This document shows, piece after piece, positions 63,386 through 64,000 of a stretch of 64,000 bases of DNA. The first letter of the stretch is position 1. Each line of letters opens with the position of its first letter. The translations under genes were made by a program, and so were the position numbers. Below the pieces are notes generated by a model, which saw nothing but the letters and a program-made list of their open reading frames with translations, did not search any database and was not told where the DNA came from. Location: positions 372,001-436,000 of the forward strand of contig NZ_FMAT01000002.1 of assembly GCF_900094805.1 (NCBI RefSeq), written 5' to 3'. This DNA is from Arthrobacter sp. NIO-1057 (GTDB taxonomy: Bacteria; Actinomycetota; Actinomycetes; Actinomycetales; Micrococcaceae).

Positions 63386-64000
63386 TTAAGATTTTGCGGT
63401 CAGCTCGAGGCTGCCAATGACATCAATGAGTTTGGCGGTAAAGTCTTTGGTCCCAAGGGATCCACCGACATCGCGAGTGCGGCTTTCCCGCTCAGAAATG
63501 ACCGTTTCTACGCTCCGCTCGATGAGTGAAGCGGCAGCAATGAGCTTTTCATTGCCATCGCGCTTTCCTCGCCAGTCGAGCAGCATCGCGGCAGAGAGAA
63601 TCAGGGACACGGGATTGGCGATACCCTGGCCTTCGATATCCGGAGCAGACCCATGCTGTGCCTGAGCGACAGCCAAGTCTTGGCCCTGGTTGAGGGATCC
63701 GCCTAGTCCCAAAGAGCCAGACAATTCAGATGCCTCATCGGACAAGATATCGCCGAACATGTTCGTAGTGACGATGACGTCGAACGATTCTGGCTTCCGG
63801 ATGAGCAGGGCCGCAGTCGCGTCCACGATGAGTTCTTCCAACTGCACATCAGGATATTCCGCGGCGACTTTGCGAACTTCCCGCAAGAAGAGACCGTCAG
63901 ACAGCTTCACAACGTTCGCCTTGTGTACTGCTGTCACCTTCTTGCGTCGCCCGCGTGCTAATTCGAAAGCTGCACGCGCGACACGTGATGAGGCTTCCGC
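63386..64000 (-). CDS. Isocitrate/isopropylmalate/tartrate dehydrogenase family protein (5' end beyond window)
   Basis: 205 codons visible; the N-terminus lies past the right edge. The frame enters as SSRVARAAFELARGRRKKVTAVHKANVVKLSDGLFL (contains the conserved Lys-Asn substrate region). It continues with FDVIVTTNMFGDILSDEASELSGSLGLGGSLNQG, the divalent-metal aspartate and glycine-rich signature, and HGSAPDIEGQGIANPVSLILSAAMLLDW. It decarboxylates a 2-hydroxy acid with NAD+; whether isocitrate, isopropylmalate, tartrate or a relative cannot be told from this half. Confidence 0.85.
   Translation of the reverse strand, partial: AEASSRVARAAFELARGRRKKVTAVHKANVVKLSDGLFLREVRKVAAEYPDVQLEELIVDATAALLIRKPESFDVIVTTNMFGDILSDEASELSGSLGLGGSLNQGQDLAVAQAQHGSAPDIEGQGIANPVSLILSAAMLLDWRGKRDGNEKLIAAASLIERSVETVISERESRTRDVGGSLGTKDFTAKLIDVIGSLELTAKS

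Overview
This window looks like chromosome from a high-GC Gram-positive actinobacterium, most likely a Micrococcaceae member close to Arthrobacter or Glutamicibacter. That is inferred from gene order (mazG, eno, a FtsB-like gene, DUF501 and ppx in one block, as in other actinobacteria), from a DUF222/HNH endonuclease, from frequent GTG starts and from translational-coupling overlaps. No rRNA is present. The only tRNA found is tRNA-Leu(UAA) near the left edge.

0-31.8 kb is conserved core. It opens with a decayed integrase next to tRNA-Leu, then a type II NADH dehydrogenase with a Rex-like operator. Next come a membrane-anchored subtilisin, ppx/DUF501/ftsB-like/eno/mazG, and adenosine deaminase. 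A nucleoside uptake and salvage operon follows (BMP lipoprotein, ATPase, two permeases, cytidine deaminase, thymidine phosphorylase). After that are an M20 amidohydrolase, a choline-to-betaine operon (BCCT transporter, betaine aldehyde dehydrogenase, choline dehydrogenase), a mannose-1-phosphate guanylyltransferase, sdhCDAB and a catalase.

31.8-33.9 kb is a small AT-richer insert. It holds a long inverted repeat, a secreted protein plus lipoprotein pair of unknown function, and a wrecked serine recombinase. 33.9-45 kb returns to housekeeping genes (RNA ligase-like protein, trpS, exonuclease III, a GAP-family protein, a two-component system, folD, purU, a gamma carbonic anhydrase), interrupted by a deletion scar that fuses the remains of a divergent LysR/MFS pair.

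45-57.4 kb is an accessory, decaying region. It contains a DUF222/HNH protein, two damaged copies of one AraC/GyrI-like regulator, GlsB and glycosyltransferase fragments, an IS3-family transposase remnant and a second serine recombinase remnant. Among the debris sit apparently live stress-type genes: a MarR regulator whose putative operator also precedes a small coiled-coil gene, a Gls24-like protein, two paralogous unknown genes (one with a Trp-to-stop change), and a divergent HspR-like/Hsp20 pair with a palindromic operator. A small-protein family occurs here in two intact copies and one fragment.

57.8-64 kb is a catabolic locus: a tripartite tricarboxylate transporter (TctC, TctB, TctA) facing a cupin, a monooxygenase-fold protein, a semialdehyde-type dehydrogenase and an isocitrate/isopropylmalate-type dehydrogenase that runs off the window. 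The substrate cannot be read from the sequence.

All function calls come from recognising motifs and family resemblance by eye; no database search was run.
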